This document shows, in pieces, positions 23,470 to 30,007 of a stretch of DNA of 31,498 nucleotides; within the stretch, counting starts at the first letter, position 1; each line of letters begins with the position of its first letter. The translations under genes were made by a program, and so were the position numbers. The DNA is from a virus. Where the stretch lies: IMG/VR virus record IMGVR_UViG_3300043015_000050, positions 1 through 31,498 of that record. One strand, 5' to 3'. The notes under the pieces are model-generated. The model was not told where the DNA came from. It worked only from the letters and a program-made list of their open reading frames with translations, and searched no databases.

Positions 23470-24396
23470 TTAAACTTTTTTTAAGAATTGCTGAGCTTTG
23501 ACATCCTCACTTATCATTCTAAGTATAGGCTGTGCATTAATTTCAAACCCTACATTATTTTTCATAGACCTCAACTGTATAGGCTCATCCATACTAGTAG
23601 GTCTCCCACCAGTCTCAACCTCTTTAACTTTTCTAACGTGTATATGAGTAATCATAAAGTCACTAGGATGCTGTATATATCTATGTACTACCCAGAAGTC
23701 ATCAGCTCTGTTTACAAACTTACCACCGCCCTCAACATCACTAGCCATAGGAGGTATGGGGTATCCAGCGTATTGATGGTCAATCCTATGCAACATCCTA
23801 ATAGCTCCAGTGTTTGCGTGAACATTAAGCCATATAGATATATTATTGTTTTTACAGAATAATCTAAACTCAGTAGTAGCTTGATAGTCGTACTCGTGAC
23901 CACCTAAGCTCTTCATTAGTTTCTCATCCTTTGCTAGTGAGTTATATGGATCTATCATAAACCCATCATAGTCCCAAGCGTTTTTATACTGTAAACCTAA
24001 TTGTAATAAATCTCTATAAGTGTAAAGCTTCTCTGGATCTATTATCTTAAAGTAATCCTCAATGAAGTCTGTGCATCTTATAAACTGCTCTTCATCTATT
24101 AAGTGTATTGGTTTCTTAGCTAGATACTCTACTAGCTTTCTTATTATACTGTGAGGCTGGTTTTCGCTTGAGAATACTAACCATCTCTTATTATGCTTAA
24201 GTGTATAGCACAGCATTAAAAATAATACTGCTGAGGTCTTACCTACATTAGCTTGACCTAGTATTACGTTGAAACCATTAGGCTTAAATCTTAAGTACTC
24301 ATCTATGTCTGGAATATCTAATTTTAATCCCTCCTTGATGCTACCATTTCTTATCTGCCTTAGCTTCTCTAGTTGTTCTTTATAGTTTATCGTCAT
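23470..24396 (-). CDS. DnaB/RecA-fold replicative helicase-like ATPase
   Basis: 308 aa. Walker A is GQANVGKTS at 47-55. Walker B is FMIDP at about 146-150, with DGFMIDPYNSL as in DnaB-type enzymes. A later strand ends in NVHANTG (sensor-like His), and SDVEGGGKFVNRADDFWVVHR resembles the DnaB H4 region with the expected L2-like loop. The DnaB N-terminal domain is missing; only the RecA-like C-terminal part is coded. It probably unwinds DNA at the phage fork, perhaps as a ring. The start lies right after a strong terminator hairpin (24402-24431), implying controlled read-through. Confidence 0.75.
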   Translation of the reverse strand: MTINYKEQLEKLRQIRNGSIKEGLKLDIPDIDEYLRFKPNGFNVILGQANVGKTSAVLFLMLCYTLKHNKRWLVFSSENQPHSIIRKLVEYLAKKPIHLIDEEQFIRCTDFIEDYFKIIDPEKLYTYRDLLQLGLQYKNAWDYDGFMIDPYNSLAKDEKLMKSLGGHEYDYQATTEFRLFCKNNNISIWLNVHANTGAIRMLHRIDHQYAGYPIPPMASDVEGGGKFVNRADDFWVVHRYIQHPSDFMITHIHVRKVKEVETGGRPTSMDEPIQLRSMKNNVGFEINAQPILRMISEDVKAQQFLKKV

Positions 24397-24401
24397 AGTT
24401 C

Positions 24402-24431
24402 AAAAAAAAGGCTACCCAATTAAGAGTAGCC
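24402..24431 (-). terminator. Rho-independent terminator before the helicase gene
   Basis: On the minus strand GGCTACTC, loop TTAATT, GGGTAGCC, then eight T. The outer six pairs are perfect G/C/A/T pairs. The T-run ends only 5 nt before the helicase ATG (24396), leaving no room for a promoter. It should reduce helicase and downstream transcripts relative to the two ssDNA-binding-like genes upstream. Confidence 0.85.
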
Positions 24432-24448
24432 AAATTAACAAAATTAAA

Positions 24449-24727
24449 TTAAAAAGGCAAATCTGCACTCTCTCTGTCTGGCATATGCTCCTTAGCACTT
24501 ACTGGCTCTTTCTTTGGAGATTCATATACCCTAGCATAAAACTTGTTAGGATCTTTAGATGCTCTTAGTACATCAAATTGTAAGTATCCTTTATTAGCTT
24601 CTGCTTTGTGTTTGTTTTTCTCAATCCACTCTACCATCTCTTTAGCATTAAAAGAAACATTAGTTACAATAAAATCTAGCTTAGAGCTTCTAGGAAATAG
24701 GAAGTTTAAAAATTCTATATCTTTCAT
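24449..24727 (-). CDS. Small replication-associated protein with SSB-like C-terminal tip
   Basis: 92 aa. The N-terminal part (FLNFLFPRSSKLDFIVTNVSFNAKEMVEWIEKN) and NKGYLQFDVLRASKDPNKFYARVYE do not look like a standard OB-fold SSB. The chain ends ADLPF, matching the D-x-P-F tip used by SSB proteins to recruit partners. It lies between an OB-fold protein and the helicase. By inference it is a replisome recruitment or accessory protein. No other family is recognised. Confidence 0.6.
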   Translation of the reverse strand: MKDIEFLNFLFPRSSKLDFIVTNVSFNAKEMVEWIEKNKHKAEANKGYLQFDVLRASKDPNKFYARVYESPKKEPVSAKEHMPDRESADLPF

Positions 24728-24729
24728 AA

Positions 24730-25110
24730 TTATTTAGTTATCCAGTTAAACATTATCTCTGCATCTTCTATAACAGACTGCACATCACTTGTACCTCTAG
24801 ATGCGTGAAGCTCTGAGGATGCTTTAATACAAGTTTGCTTAATAATTGAAGTCTGTATACTGTCCTTACTACTAGCGTTTCCACTAGAGTTATTGCTGTA
24901 GCTTTTATTAGAGTAGTCATCTCTAACTAGCTTAGCGTTCTTCATCTGCTGATTTGAAATTGTATACTTAATCTCATCTCCGACAGATGCTTTAAAATCT
25001 CCCTTTGCAAAGAAAGTGTAAGCTTCCCCATCTGCAAAAGTTACTAGGTACTTGTTCATACCATTCCACTCTCCATTAGTGTCAATGTACTTGATTCTTC
25101 CGTTTTTCAT
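24730..25110 (-). CDS. OB-fold ssDNA-binding-like protein
   Basis: 126 aa. Residues about 1-62 form an OB-like barrel (GRIKYIDTNGEWNGMNKYLVTFADGEAYTFFAKGDFKASVGDEIKYTI). A Ser/Asn-rich linker follows (SNKSYSNNSSGNASS, about 67-81), then a helical C-terminal part (SIIKQTCIKASSELHASRG; SVIEDAEIMFNWITK). This matches small phage ssDNA-binding proteins with a flexible linker. It lies 2 nt before the gene with an SSB-type tip, suggesting that barrel and tip may be split over two proteins. The OB-fold call is moderate. Confidence 0.6.
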   Translation of the reverse strand: MKNGRIKYIDTNGEWNGMNKYLVTFADGEAYTFFAKGDFKASVGDEIKYTISNQQMKNAKLVRDDYSNKSYSNNSSGNASSKDSIQTSIIKQTCIKASSELHASRGTSDVQSVIEDAEIMFNWITK

Positions 25111-25121
25111 AAATTAAAATA

Positions 25122-25271
25122 TTAAAGGTTATTATATAGGTTTCTTTCTCGTTCTACTTCTAGCTTAGCTTCTAGCAGTCTGACTCTTCTTTCTAGAGCT
25201 TCTACCCTAGCATTTAAAAAGTCTATTGTCTCTGGAGTAGATACTCTCTTTATATCTTCACTATGAGTCAT
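25122..25271 (-). CDS. 49-aa coiled-coil ORF
   Basis: MTHSEDIKRVSTPETIDFLN leads into ARVEALERRVRLLEAKLEVE, a near perfect heptad coiled coil. It overlaps the upstream 68-aa gene by 11 nt and fills a gap that would otherwise be about 150 nt. It resembles the 46-aa ORF at 20761-20901 in design. Function unknown. Confidence 0.55.
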   Translation of the reverse strand: MTHSEDIKRVSTPETIDFLNARVEALERRVRLLEAKLEVERERNLYNNL

Positions 25272-25467
25272 CTCTAAAAAAGGTATAAGGACTAGTTGGA
25301 CTAGATAGTAAAAATTGCAAGTCTATGATCACATAATACTTTAGCTGTGATACATACTGCTCGTTTTCTAGAGCTATAAGAGTACTAGATACTAACTCTG
25401 TATAGTCATCTGATTTTTGGTTTAGCCTTTTAAGGTACTCTGGCTTGAGTCTTTGTAGTAAATTCAT
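25261..25467 (-). CDS. 68-aa protein, first gene of the early operon
   Basis: MNLLQRLKPEYLKRLNQKSDDY... helical, ending in a Ser/Pro/Phe-rich tail (LLSSPTSPYTFFRDDS). It is the first gene after a good promoter (25491-25520), with a leader of about 20 nt. That place often holds host take-over proteins, but no family is recognised. Confidence 0.6.
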   Translation of the reverse strand: MNLLQRLKPEYLKRLNQKSDDYTELVSSTLIALENEQYVSQLKYYVIIDLQFLLSSPTSPYTFFRDDS

Positions 25468-25490
25468 ATAGTTATCATTAAAATTCCTAC

Positions 25491-25520
25491 CAAAGCTACA
25501 TAAAAATATTTAATTAACAA
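25491..25520 (-). promoter_or_regulatory. Bacteroidota-type promoter (TTG-N19-TAGCTTTG)
   Basis: On the minus strand TTG at 25520-25518, a 19-nt A/T-rich spacer and TAGCTTTG at 25498-25491 match the TTG/TAnnTTTG consensus with ideal spacing. It sits between the terminator of the NinG-like gene and the first codon of the early operon, so it very likely starts early transcription through the replication genes. Confidence 0.8.
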
Positions 25521-25530
25521 AATAGTAAAC

Positions 25531-25557
25531 AAAAAAAGAGCATCCATAAGGACACTC
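25531..25557 (-). terminator. Rho-independent terminator after the NinG-like gene
   Basis: On the minus strand GAGTGTCC, loop TTAT, GGATGCTC, then seven T; eight pairs with two G-T wobbles. It lies about 50 nt after the NinG-like stop and just before the early promoter, so it separates the two units cleanly. Confidence 0.8.
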
Positions 25558-25608
25558 TTCTCTGAACAATGATAACAAACTTAAAAATTAAGTTGAGACA
25601 AATTTACG

Positions 25609-26001
25609 CTATAATAACCTTTCTACCAAATCTTGATAGTATTTTATTTTTGCCTCTAATTCTGTGTTATCAATCTTTAAAGTCTCTCTGCTTTTTTGTA
25701 GCATCGCATCAGCAGTACCATCTCCATACTTATTATTTAATCCTACAGAAAATTTATACTGCTCTCCATATCTAAAAACATTACATCCAGCACACTGGAC
25801 TTGACAGTTAGTCTCATCCCATCTAGTACTAAGATGCTTTCTAGACATAAAGTGACCATTCTGTAGCTTCTTCCAGTGATCTACCTTACCACAAGTAAAG
25901 CACTCACTATTATAATTCTTAGACTCCCTAAGCCTAATATACTGTGAGAATATCTTATCTAGCTTATCTATAAGTCTTTTTCTAGTACTTTTTTTAGCCA
26001 T
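25609..26001 (-). CDS. ninG: NinG/Rap-like recombination protein
   Basis: 130 aa. A zinc-binding HNH-like region: CFTCGK (C34, C37), LQNGHFMSRKHLSTRW (H50), NCQVQCAGCN (C66, C70, C73), then GEQYKFSVGLNNKYG. This order matches the lambda NinG (Rap) family, which takes part in phage recombination at branched DNA. It is shorter than lambda NinG at the N-terminus. It is a one-gene unit with its own terminator, preceded by the ACTATATAG array. The family call is strong; the biochemical role here is by homology. Confidence 0.8.
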   Translation of the reverse strand: MAKKSTRKRLIDKLDKIFSQYIRLRESKNYNSECFTCGKVDHWKKLQNGHFMSRKHLSTRWDETNCQVQCAGCNVFRYGEQYKFSVGLNNKYGDGTADAMLQKSRETLKIDNTELEAKIKYYQDLVERLL

Positions 26002-26005
26002 ACAA

Positions 26006-26013
26006 CAAAAGTA
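26006..26013 (-). promoter_or_regulatory. Possible -7 box (TACTTTTG) of the NinG-like gene
   Basis: TACTTTTG on the minus strand fits TAnnTTTG, but no TTG occurs at the right distance upstream. It lies only 4 nt before the ATG, so the mRNA would be almost leaderless. A diverged or activator-dependent promoter is possible. Confidence 0.3.
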
Positions 26014-26069
26014 AATCTAAAGTTTCTAAAAATAAATTTGGATATTAAAAAGTATTTTCTATATTCTAT

Positions 26070-26159
26070 ACTATATAGTACTATATAGATACTACTCTAT
26101 AGTAGATACTATATAGCTACTTCTATATAGTAAATTCTATATATATAATACTATATAGT
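26070..26159. repeat. Array of ACTATATAG elements (operator or origin candidate)
   Basis: The core CTATATAG occurs at 26070-26079 and 26150-26159 as the full palindrome ACTATATAGT. ACTATATAG is at 26080-26088 and 26108-26116, and TCTATATAGT at 26123-26131. Spacing is irregular. The surrounding 26040-26165 is extremely A/T-rich and lies between the terminator of the RNA unit and the NinG-like gene. Repeated palindromes in an A/T-rich gap suggest binding sites for a dimeric regulator, or an origin with iterons and an unwinding element. Confidence 0.6.
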
Positions 26160-26186
26160 AGATACCATATCTCTGGTACAAGGTAC

Positions 26187-26214
26187 AAAAAAACCCCTAC
26201 ATTTCTGTAAGGGT
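26187..26214 (-). terminator. Rho-independent terminator of the RNA unit
   Basis: On the minus strand ACCCTTACA, loop GAAA, TGTAGGGGT, then a T-run; nine pairs (one G-T) and a GNRA tetraloop. It is the strongest terminator in the window. It would end both the candidate RNA and any late transcripts reading through from the lysis genes. Confidence 0.9.
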
Positions 26215-26586
26215 TAGTTTATAGAATATTAAATAAAAGTTAGGTGGTCTGTTAGGGTGTTAGGCAACTTGATAGGGATGCCATACCCTCGTAGCTATCA
26301 AACTACTTTATTTCTTCAACCTTTAAAGAGAGCTTCTCTCTTCCTTTGCTAATGTTTATTGTCTTGTTGTTTATGTATAACGCTCTAATGTTGTTAAGCT
26401 AACACTCCCATTGGAGTACTGGGCATCTATCCCCCAGACCTTTATACACTCGCTTCTCAAATAATCAGATACTCTTTCAATCTGTTTCACACTCTTGTTG
26501 TTTAACCTCGTATTAATCTCAACGAGCAGCAATTGTCCTTATATTCAATATTCAATATGTCAATTAACGTTGTACTATTTTTTGTA
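26187..26586 (-). ncRNA. Candidate structured non-coding RNA, about 400 nt
   Basis: The unit is bounded by a Bacteroidota promoter (26592-26623) and a strong terminator (26187-26214), in a genome that otherwise codes almost everywhere. Non-overlapping helices are visible. UUGAUAG/CUAUCAA pairs 26269-26275 with 26295-26301. AGAGAG-AAG-CUCUCU is a hairpin at 26327-26341. GUGUAUAA/UUAUACAU pairs 26442-26449 with 26373-26380 and encloses two hairpins: CUGGG/CCCAG at 26419-26437 and ACUCC-AAUG-GGAGU at 26404-26417. A single-stranded-looking AAACAACAAGA occurs twice (26362-26372 and 26493-26503). No tmRNA, RNase P or 6S hallmarks were found. Alternative: a TTG-started 53-codon ORF (26371-26532). 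The late lysis transcript may also contain this sequence as its 3' end. Confidence 0.5.
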
Positions 26587-26591
26587 CACTA

Positions 26592-26623
26592 CAAATATAC
26601 AATACTTTTTTAGTTATAAACAA
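26592..26623 (-). promoter_or_regulatory. Bacteroidota-type promoter (TTG-N21-TATATTTG)
   Basis: On the minus strand TTG at 26623-26621 (within TTTG), 21 nt, then TATATTTG at 26599-26592. The -7 box is a full match to TAnnTTTG and the spacing is within the known range. The expected start site is near 26586. No ATG ORF follows before the terminator at 26187 that could explain it. Confidence 0.75.
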
Positions 26624-26677
26624 ATAATAAACATATTTTAACAAAACTTTAACATTTAGTTGTGCTTGTCTATGTAA

Positions 26678-27163
26678 CTATTTCTTCCAGTGTTTTGTAA
26701 TTTTTTCTGCGGATCTCATTCCGAAGTATCCACCATAAACTAATAGCAGTAAACTAGATAGTAAATCTATCCATCCAGAGTCTATTTTAAAGCTCTCTAA
26801 AGAGCTATCAAGTATTATGTAAAGGAATAGACTAAGCGTTAGGAATGCGAGGCTTAGAGGTCTTATATTTTTACTTAACCAGCTATCAGAGTTCATATCA
26901 GCTACCCATCTCTTAGTAGACTCTTGCATCTCAATCATATCATACCTAAGCTCCTCTAGTAGAAGTTGTTTATCAGTTTCAGATAATTGCTTATCTCCCT
27001 CTATCTTAGAGGCTAAATCTTTTAGAGCATCTATACCAGTTATACTACCAGCTATATCTAGGATCTCTGGAGCTACATCCTTGCCTTGCTTAACTAACCA
27101 TCGCAGTGCATCTCCTACCCTTGTAGTTCCGTTTTTTTCTTTATATGATTTTTTATCTGGCAT
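26678..27163 (-). CDS. Holin-like membrane protein
   Basis: 161 aa. The N-terminal half is soluble and helical (VGDALRWLVKQGKDVAPEILDIAGSITG...EGDKQLSETDKQLLLEELR). Two hydrophobic spans follow, at about 103-120 (RPLSLAFLTLSLFLYIIL) and about 131-148 (IDLLSSLLLLVYGGYFGM), with a basic C-terminus (RSAEKITKHWKK). This matches the holin family with a soluble N-terminus seen in phages and gene transfer agents (3TM holin type). It overlaps the amidase gene by one base. It would let the amidase reach the periplasm. Confidence 0.65.
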   Translation of the reverse strand: MPDKKSYKEKNGTTRVGDALRWLVKQGKDVAPEILDIAGSITGIDALKDLASKIEGDKQLSETDKQLLLEELRYDMIEMQESTKRWVADMNSDSWLSKNIRPLSLAFLTLSLFLYIILDSSLESFKIDSGWIDLLSSLLLLVYGGYFGMRSAEKITKHWKK

Positions 27164-27603
27164 TAGTATCTGTTGCTTATGTTTTCGTATTCTTTTTTAG
27201 CATCAAAACTTGGACAAGCTTTAGAGCTGAAGTCTCTGTGTCCGTATATTTTTCCACCATAGCATAATCTTAACTCACAAAGTAAGTCTACTAACGCTTC
27301 TTTTTGTTCTTCTGTTCTTGTGTCTTTTGGTACGCTTTGTTCCCCATCTGCACTCATACCACCAACATAGGCAACTCCTATGCTGTCTCTATTATGCCCT
27401 TTAGTGTGTGCTCCACTTCTTTCTAACGATCTACCCTCTTGAATTGTGCCATCTAATAAAACCAAAAAATGATACCCAACATCAGACCAGCCTCGTTCTT
27501 CAACGTGCCATCGTCTTACATCTGTGATATCAATCTCTCTACATTCTGGTGTAGCAGTGCAGTGAACGATTATTTTATTTATTTTTCTTTTTATTGGTTT
27601 CAT
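27163..27603 (-). CDS. N-acetylmuramoyl-L-alanine amidase (endolysin, T7 lysozyme type)
   Basis: 146 aa, an Amidase_2/PGRP domain over the full length. Zinc ligands are H14 (VHCTAT), H122 (GHRDF) and C130 (KACPSF). Catalytic Y44 (VGYHF) and K128 match T7 lysozyme residues in order and nearly in number. GAHTKGHNRDSIGVAYVGG is the typical central loop and strand. It cleaves the amide bond between muramic acid and the peptide stem at lysis. No signal peptide is present, so export depends on a holin. Two holin candidates flank it (26678-27163 and 27575-27733). Confidence 0.93.
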   Translation of the reverse strand: MKPIKRKINKIIVHCTATPECREIDITDVRRWHVEERGWSDVGYHFLVLLDGTIQEGRSLERSGAHTKGHNRDSIGVAYVGGMSADGEQSVPKDTRTEEQKEALVDLLCELRLCYGGKIYGHRDFSSKACPSFDAKKEYENISNRY

Positions 27604-27733
27604 ATATCTTCTGAACAGTGTATATAATAGAAGCCAGTAAAAGAATAATCTTTAAACTGTTCTCTACTTGCGTGAAGCTAACCCCTAAAGAAATAGCATT
27701 AAAAAACGCTAATCTTAAATCTCCTACACTCAT
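27575..27733 (-). CDS. 52-aa one-span membrane protein, holin-like
   Basis: MSVGDLRLAFFNAISLGVSFTQ leads into a span of about 17 residues (LKIILLLASIIYTVQKI) and a basic tail (YETNKKKNK). The amphipathic N-terminal part (FNAISLGVSFTQVENSLKI) resembles small lysis-linked proteins of marine phages. It overlaps the amidase start by 29 nt and the preceding ORF by ATGA. A holin, pinholin or anti-holin role is suggested by the lysis context. Confidence 0.6.
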   Translation of the reverse strand: MSVGDLRLAFFNAISLGVSFTQVENSLKIILLLASIIYTVQKIYETNKKKNK

Positions 27734-27828
27734 AACATCAATCCCTTTAGAAAGTTATTCCATTTAGCTATTAAGTAAAACTGTAAAGCCTCTATTTTAT
27801 CTGCAATGTATCTTAATCCTTTTACCAT
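27730..27828 (-). CDS. 32-aa ORF upstream of the lysis genes
   Basis: MVKGLRYIADKIEALQFYLI... ending NFLKGLML. An amphipathic helix. Its start overlaps the stop of the 121-aa gene (TAATG) and its stop overlaps the next start (ATGA), which supports translation in spite of the short length. Function unknown. Confidence 0.45.
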   Translation of the reverse strand: MVKGLRYIADKIEALQFYLIAKWNNFLKGLML

Positions 27829-28193
27829 TATAATTTAAATTTTTGATAGTCCACACCATAAAAACTGTGTATCCCATTACCATCTGCTATTGCTACTGCG
27901 CTTGACTTCCAACCATAAGGGTGTTCTGCTTTTATTACATTGCCCTCTTCATCAATAGTATCTTGTATCTTCCAGGCTACATCCAAATGATACTTGTCGC
28001 TTAATACTGGGGCTTTTATTTCTTTACCCTCTTCATCGTATTCTCCTTGCTCTAAAATAATATGTCCGAGCTTAACGATAGCGTGTGAGTGTGTTGGGTA
28101 CTCATTTCCTTCTTCGTCTGTTTCTACTCCTAAAGCCTTAATTTTAGCTTCAGCAGTCTTTTGGTCTTTAAATTCGTATTTTCCTATGTACAT
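27828..28193 (-). CDS. Conserved phage protein after the fibre genes, unknown function
   Basis: 121 aa. Beta-rich and acidic, beginning MYIGKYEFKDQKTAEAKIKALG. Two short acidic turns look alike (ETDEEGNEY and DTIDEEGNVI). The C-terminal part (HPYGWKSSAVAIADGNGIHSFYGVDYQ) is a pattern I associate with small tail-linked proteins of marine phages. It starts 1 nt after the fibre stop and is coupled to the lysis cluster, so it is either a fibre accessory protein or part of the lysis unit. Confidence 0.6.
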   Translation of the reverse strand: MYIGKYEFKDQKTAEAKIKALGVETDEEGNEYPTHSHAIVKLGHIILEQGEYDEEGKEIKAPVLSDKYHLDVAWKIQDTIDEEGNVIKAEHPYGWKSSAVAIADGNGIHSFYGVDYQKFKL

Positions 28194-28194
28194 T

Positions 28195-30006
28195 TTATAT
28201 AGTTGTTAATTTTTCTAATTCTGTATCACTCAATGCTTCTTTAAATACTGCAAGGCATTTGACGTTTCCGTAGAAAGGGAATGTTCCGTTTCCACTATTA
28301 AAGTCAATATTATTTAAAACACTGTCCGAAAGAACATTTCCAGAACTATCAACACCAACCTCTACTCCATCAACCCACAGCGCAAAATCATTTAAAGAGT
28401 ATTTAAAGGCAATTTTATGATAATTTGTTATAGTTGCTGCAAAAGCAATACTACACTGCGCTATACCGCTAATTTGATATCTTGCAACAATTACACCACT
28501 TGCTTCATACCTCAAAACAACACCATTTGACGATGTAGAGTCGTTTAAAGTGATAAACCTTCTGCCTGTGTAGTTTTCAGATAGAGCTGCAATCTCTGCA
28601 TATAACACACCCTCTGTTGAGTTTATTAAGTCGCTACTGCCAGCATTGTTACAGACATCTGCTAAACGAGTAACTGTGCTTCCGTTTGTTGATATGTAGG
28701 ATGTAGCGTATGATATTGCCTCCACTTGAGCACCCCATAAATATAGACCGCTTGTGCCATCGCCTTGATATGATGCACCTCTTGTCGCAGTTGTAGATGT
28801 TTGCATAAAAAACGCTAAAGTCGCTGTTGCAGTAGATGTGACAGTAAATTTTAAAATACATCTATACCAATCATTTGACAAATATTCTATTTCAGCAGTT
28901 ACAGAACCACCTGTAGCTGACACAACACCTAAATCTAAATCATAATTTGCGTATGATGAAGCTATGTGTGAGCTGCTTGGACTAATTTGCAATACACTTC
29001 TCTCTTTCTTTTTTGCATAAACACTAACCGAGTATGAAGTTCCACTTGTTAAAGTTAATGCATCCCCTATAAAGTGTTGAGCATTAGAACTGTTTTCAGT
29101 TAGTAAACTCGCGTTAATTGTACCATTAGGACTAATTGCAGAATTTGTAGTTATGCTTATATTAGTTTTAGACCAATCACTTTGACTGTAATCCTCTGAA
29201 TACGTTACAAGATTTGTGGATTGATTTTCAAGTAAAAGACTACCCTCTCCGCTATAAGGTACTACTTCTCCATTCTCATAATCAAAGTTAGTATAGTTTA
29301 TTCTTGGTAAGTCTGTATCTGTTACATCTTGTACTAAACCTAATTCGTTTACTCTTGTAGCACTTGAACCTCTTGTAAAGTCAAAGTCTGCGTCTGTTAT
29401 TTTTTTAACTGAAATATTATCAATTTTAATACTTCCTGTTCCACCACTATTCGGGCGTATTTGAAATTCCGTTGAGCCACCACTTGAAACATAGTTATAA
29501 GAAAAACTGCCTGTTGTTGTAACTGTATTGCCAGATGTACCTAAACCAATATGTACATTTGACAAAGTTCCTGTAAAACTTAAAATATCAAATGCCACCT
29601 TATAAGTTCCACTTGTTAGATTTAAAGTTGGGTTTAATTTTGCATATGCAAAAGATGTACTTGTGAATAAAGCGGTTTGGTCTATTTGCCATACAAAAGA
29701 AGCGTTATCGTTGTTTGTTATCCACCCATTAACATTTTCTTTAAACGTACCATTTGGAATTAACTCACTACCAAAAGTTTTAGGTGGTTTAACACTATTT
29801 AATACGCCATCTTCATAAGCAGTAGGTGTGAGTACAATACTTGGCTTTGTGCCTACTCCGTTTAAGAGCTGGTCTGTTACCCAACTGTTCTCGTACTCAC
29901 TTGCTCTTTTATATAACTCATTTGTTAAGTCAGCGTTTAAGTAAATGTTTCCCCATTGTTCGTTAGGGTTTCCCCATTCGCTTCTGTGATATATCTCTTG
30001 TGCCAT
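28195..30006 (-). CDS. Tail fibre / receptor-binding protein, copy B (complete) with LamG-type domain
   Basis: 603 aa. Order: conserved N-terminus (MAQEIYHRSEWGNP, about 1-80); a carbohydrate-binding-like domain (about 85-203, GTFKENVNGWITNN...GTYKVAFDILSFTG); the ATRVN...PRI...SLLLENQSTN motif (about 210-275); a second beta domain (about 275-430, SDWSKTNISITTNSAISPNG to LYLWGAQVEAISYATSYI); then a LamG/concanavalin-like end (about 465-603). The N-terminal part and the 127-bp tract equal copy A (1-730), but the first binding domain differs completely. The likely role is recognition of surface glycans at the tail tip. The previous gene ends 1 nt upstream, so the two fibres are coupled. Confidence 0.75.
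   Translation of the reverse strand: MAQEIYHRSEWGNPNEQWGNIYLNADLTNELYKRASEYENSWVTDQLLNGVGTKPSIVLTPTAYEDGVLNSVKPPKTFGSELIPNGTFKENVNGWITNNDNASFVWQIDQTALFTSTSFAYAKLNPTLNLTSGTYKVAFDILSFTGTLSNVHIGLGTSGNTVTTTGSFSYNYVSSGGSTEFQIRPNSGGTGSIKIDNISVKKITDADFDFTRGSSATRVNELGLVQDVTDTDLPRINYTNFDYENGEVVPYSGEGSLLLENQSTNLVTYSEDYSQSDWSKTNISITTNSAISPNGTINASLLTENSSNAQHFIGDALTLTSGTSYSVSVYAKKKERSVLQISPSSSHIASSYANYDLDLGVVSATGGSVTAEIEYLSNDWYRCILKFTVTSTATATLAFFMQTSTTATRGASYQGDGTSGLYLWGAQVEAISYATSYISTNGSTVTRLADVCNNAGSSDLINSTEGVLYAEIAALSENYTGRRFITLNDSTSSNGVVLRYEASGVIVARYQISGIAQCSIAFAATITNYHKIAFKYSLNDFALWVDGVEVGVDSSGNVLSDSVLNNIDFNSGNGTFPFYGNVKCLAVFKEALSDTELEKLTTI
29265..29391. repeat. 127-bp exact direct repeat, right copy
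   Basis: Identical to 1-127 and in the same frame of fibre copy B. Joining position 1 to 29264 through this tract would give an intact hybrid fibre gene. Confidence 0.95.
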
Positions 30007-30007
30007 A

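Noticed and set aside
23712-23903. Minus-strand ORF inside the helicase gene, and similarly 28649-28861 inside a fibre gene
   Set aside because: Alternative frames of strong genes with low-complexity translations; no independent support.
26187-26586. tmRNA, RNase P RNA, 6S RNA or tRNA in the gap
   Set aside because: No tRNA-like ends, T-arm or CCA were seen. The GCA-started mini frame (AKEERSSL) does not look like a tmRNA tag, and no RNase P or 6S signature was recognised.
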